Assembly (NCBI RefSeq): GCF_017916325.1
Contig: NC_090159.1
Location: 69,501 to 133,500, forward strand
DNA: 64,000 bases
Direction: 5' to 3'
From: Leishmania martiniquensis
Taxonomy: Eukaryota; Euglenozoa; Kinetoplastea; Trypanosomatida; Trypanosomatidae
Shown one piece after another: positions 62,484 through 64,000 of the stretch. The translations under genes and the position numbers were made by a program. Each line of letters opens with the position of its first letter. Positions within the stretch are counted from its first letter, which is position 1. Below the pieces are notes generated by a model. It ran no database searches. It saw nothing but the letters and a program-made list of their open reading frames with translations, and was not told the origin of the DNA.

Positions 62484-64000
62484 ACGGTAGACAACGGCAT
62501 GGCGTGCATGGGGGAGTATGGGGTGTACATGTGGCCAAAATGATCCCCTTTCTTGTGAACACCCCGCCGTCTTGCCGCACGACCATTCCTCTCCCCCGCC
62601 CACTAAGGCAGAGAAGCCCAGCGTGCACACGCACACGCGCACGTCGAAAGGATGCGTCGACACCCAGCAGCGGTTGCGATAGGCGTCGCTGTCATTCTTT
62701 GGAGAGGTGCGGCTCACCCTCGCCCTCCTCTCTCTCCTGAGAGGCCTAGCGTTGACATCATGCTCGATGCACGCCACGAGGCTGAAAGCCTTTGCTGTTC
62801 GTTCGGAGAGGCAAGTACGTGGTGCAGGAAAGGAAGCAGATGCACTAACCAGCCTAGAGAACAGCCCCCCTTCACAGAGACACACACACACACATGCGCA
62901 CCGCAACAGCAGAAGAATACAGGAAAATATGCGTGACTGTGGCCTCGTAGTGGGCATCACTTGCACCGAAAAGAGTTGCACAGGCGCGGCGCGACAATGT
63001 GAGGGCGAACCCAAGATGTGTCGAGGGGGGCTACATGAGTGGGCCTGCGCCTTTGGTGAAGCAACGACGAAAGGGAAGCCTGTAAGTGCTACGGTGCGTT
63101 GGCGCAACAGGGACGACGACGCAGATCGTCGAGCATATTCCCGGAACCAAACGTTACCGATTGGTGAAACATGACTGCCGCCCAGTACAGCAAGGGTGGG
63201 GGCCGAGAGGATGATGGGGGGCGCATACGCTCACAGAAGTTGAATAAGAGCCTTGCTCAGGCGCAACGAGTGCGTGCAAAGACGAAGGTGCGTTTCCCCA
63301 TCGCCCCCCTTCTTTCTCAGCATTAAGTGCGCCTCCCTCCTCGAGGCGAGGAAATGAATAGTGAAGGCAGAGGAGTAGAGGGGAGCGCGTAGCGACCCCC
63401 TCCCCCCTTTCCTCCCCTGCCCACACACGCGCGCCGACGTTGTGCGGAAGGTACGGCGACCTTTTGCTTCGTTTGTGCCACCGTAAGACCACCGGCGCCT
63501 CGCCTCACCTCCGTCCCCCGTGCGCCTATCCCACGCCAACGGAGAGGGCCTTCGCGGGTCTTACTGCTAATTCGTTTTTTTGTGTGTGTATGAGTGAGGG
63601 GCACATGGGCGGACCCATAGGCATGTACATGTACATGTGTATGTGTGTTTGCTTGTGCGATTCCTTGCACTGATGCTCGTGAGGCGCGCAGCGAGAGCGC
63701 GTGGCGACTCATGGTAATCTCTTGCTACGCGACTGTGCTTTCGGGGGTGAGGCGTCACGGTTGACCCCCCGCCTCGTATCCCTTCCTTTCTCGAAGCTCG
63801 AGCCATGCCGATGGTGCGCATCATTCCGGCTCCCTTCCCCGCCTTTTTTATTATGCTCTCTTCTGATTGCCGCCTGTCCGCGTGCGTGACTGGCGCAGCC
63901 GCCTCTTCTCCCTCTCCTCTCCGAAGCTGCGCTCTTTCCGCTTGCGTGCACGCGCGCGTTTGAGAGCGGACGCATTGGGCAGGGCGGAGGGGAGGAGGGG
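62484..64000. other. 1.5-kb downstream region, no gene seen
   Basis: The presumed 3' UTR and spacer after the aminotransferase gene. It has a CA run near 62880-62895, purine-rich and T-rich patches, and no supported coding region up to the window edge. Confidence 0.65.

Noticed and set aside
62004..63107. Antisense frame of 367 codons at the end of the aminotransferase gene
   Set aside because: Half of it mirrors the aminotransferase coding sequence and the rest is simple repeat DNA.
1..64000. tRNA, rRNA, snoRNA clusters, CRISPR arrays or a strand-switch region
   Set aside because: No cloverleaf, rRNA-like or regularly spaced repeat sequence was recognised by eye, and all supported genes point the same way. 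A covariance-model scan would be needed to exclude small RNAs.

Overview
The window reads as nuclear chromosomal DNA of a trypanosomatid, most likely Leishmania. The supporting signs are GC-rich DNA, 14 intron-less protein genes all on the + strand, long pyrimidine-rich spacers with an AG upstream of almost every start codon (the layout for trans-splicing of a polycistronic transcript), abundant CA/TA microsatellites, and dispersed retroposon-like repeats. From memory, L. major carries its mitochondrial class I fumarase and the LPG5A nucleotide-sugar transporter on chromosome 24, so a chromosome-24-like segment is a reasonable guess. The species cannot be settled from sequence alone.

Layout, left to right: a 5'-truncated giant protein, possibly SZT2-like (2-4606); a degenerate PPP-family pseudophosphatase (5466-9656); axonemal outer-arm dynein intermediate chain DNAI1 (10548-12608); a 4-kb pyrimidine-rich spacer; an FCP1/SCP-like HAD phosphatase (16672-17817); Listerin, the ribosome quality control E3 ligase (20134-25446); a 320-aa protein of unknown function (26539-27501); a leucine-rich-repeat protein (30061-31509) between two arms of a 586-bp inverted repeat; class I fumarase (35090-36739); Rsm22/METTL17-like mitoribosome factor (39485-42607); GPI ethanolamine-phosphate transferase PIG-O/GPI13 (43605-46595); a four-helix membrane protein (47953-48735); two nucleotide-sugar transporters in tandem (52204-53625, 56111-57448); and mitochondrial aspartate aminotransferase (61188-62483). 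The last 1.5 kb holds no gene.

The left part mixes signalling, motility and protein quality control. The middle and right combine mitochondrial metabolism and translation (fumarase, Rsm22, aspartate aminotransferase) with surface glycoconjugate synthesis (PIG-O and the transporters). Neighbours in trypanosomatid units are co-transcribed without being functionally linked, so this grouping should not be over-read.

The most notable structures are: the transporter pair, which shares an apparently identical 891-bp 3' block while the 5' parts are clearly diverged (a sharp gene-conversion boundary); a PPP phosphatase fold that has lost nearly every metal and catalytic residue; three near-identical copies of one repeat in both orientations, suited to repeat-driven amplification; a separate 308-bp duplicated non-coding block whose first copy abuts a perfect 18-bp hairpin; and a divergent, truncated GC-rich repeat family at three sites. 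I found no tRNA, rRNA, CRISPR or strand-switch region.
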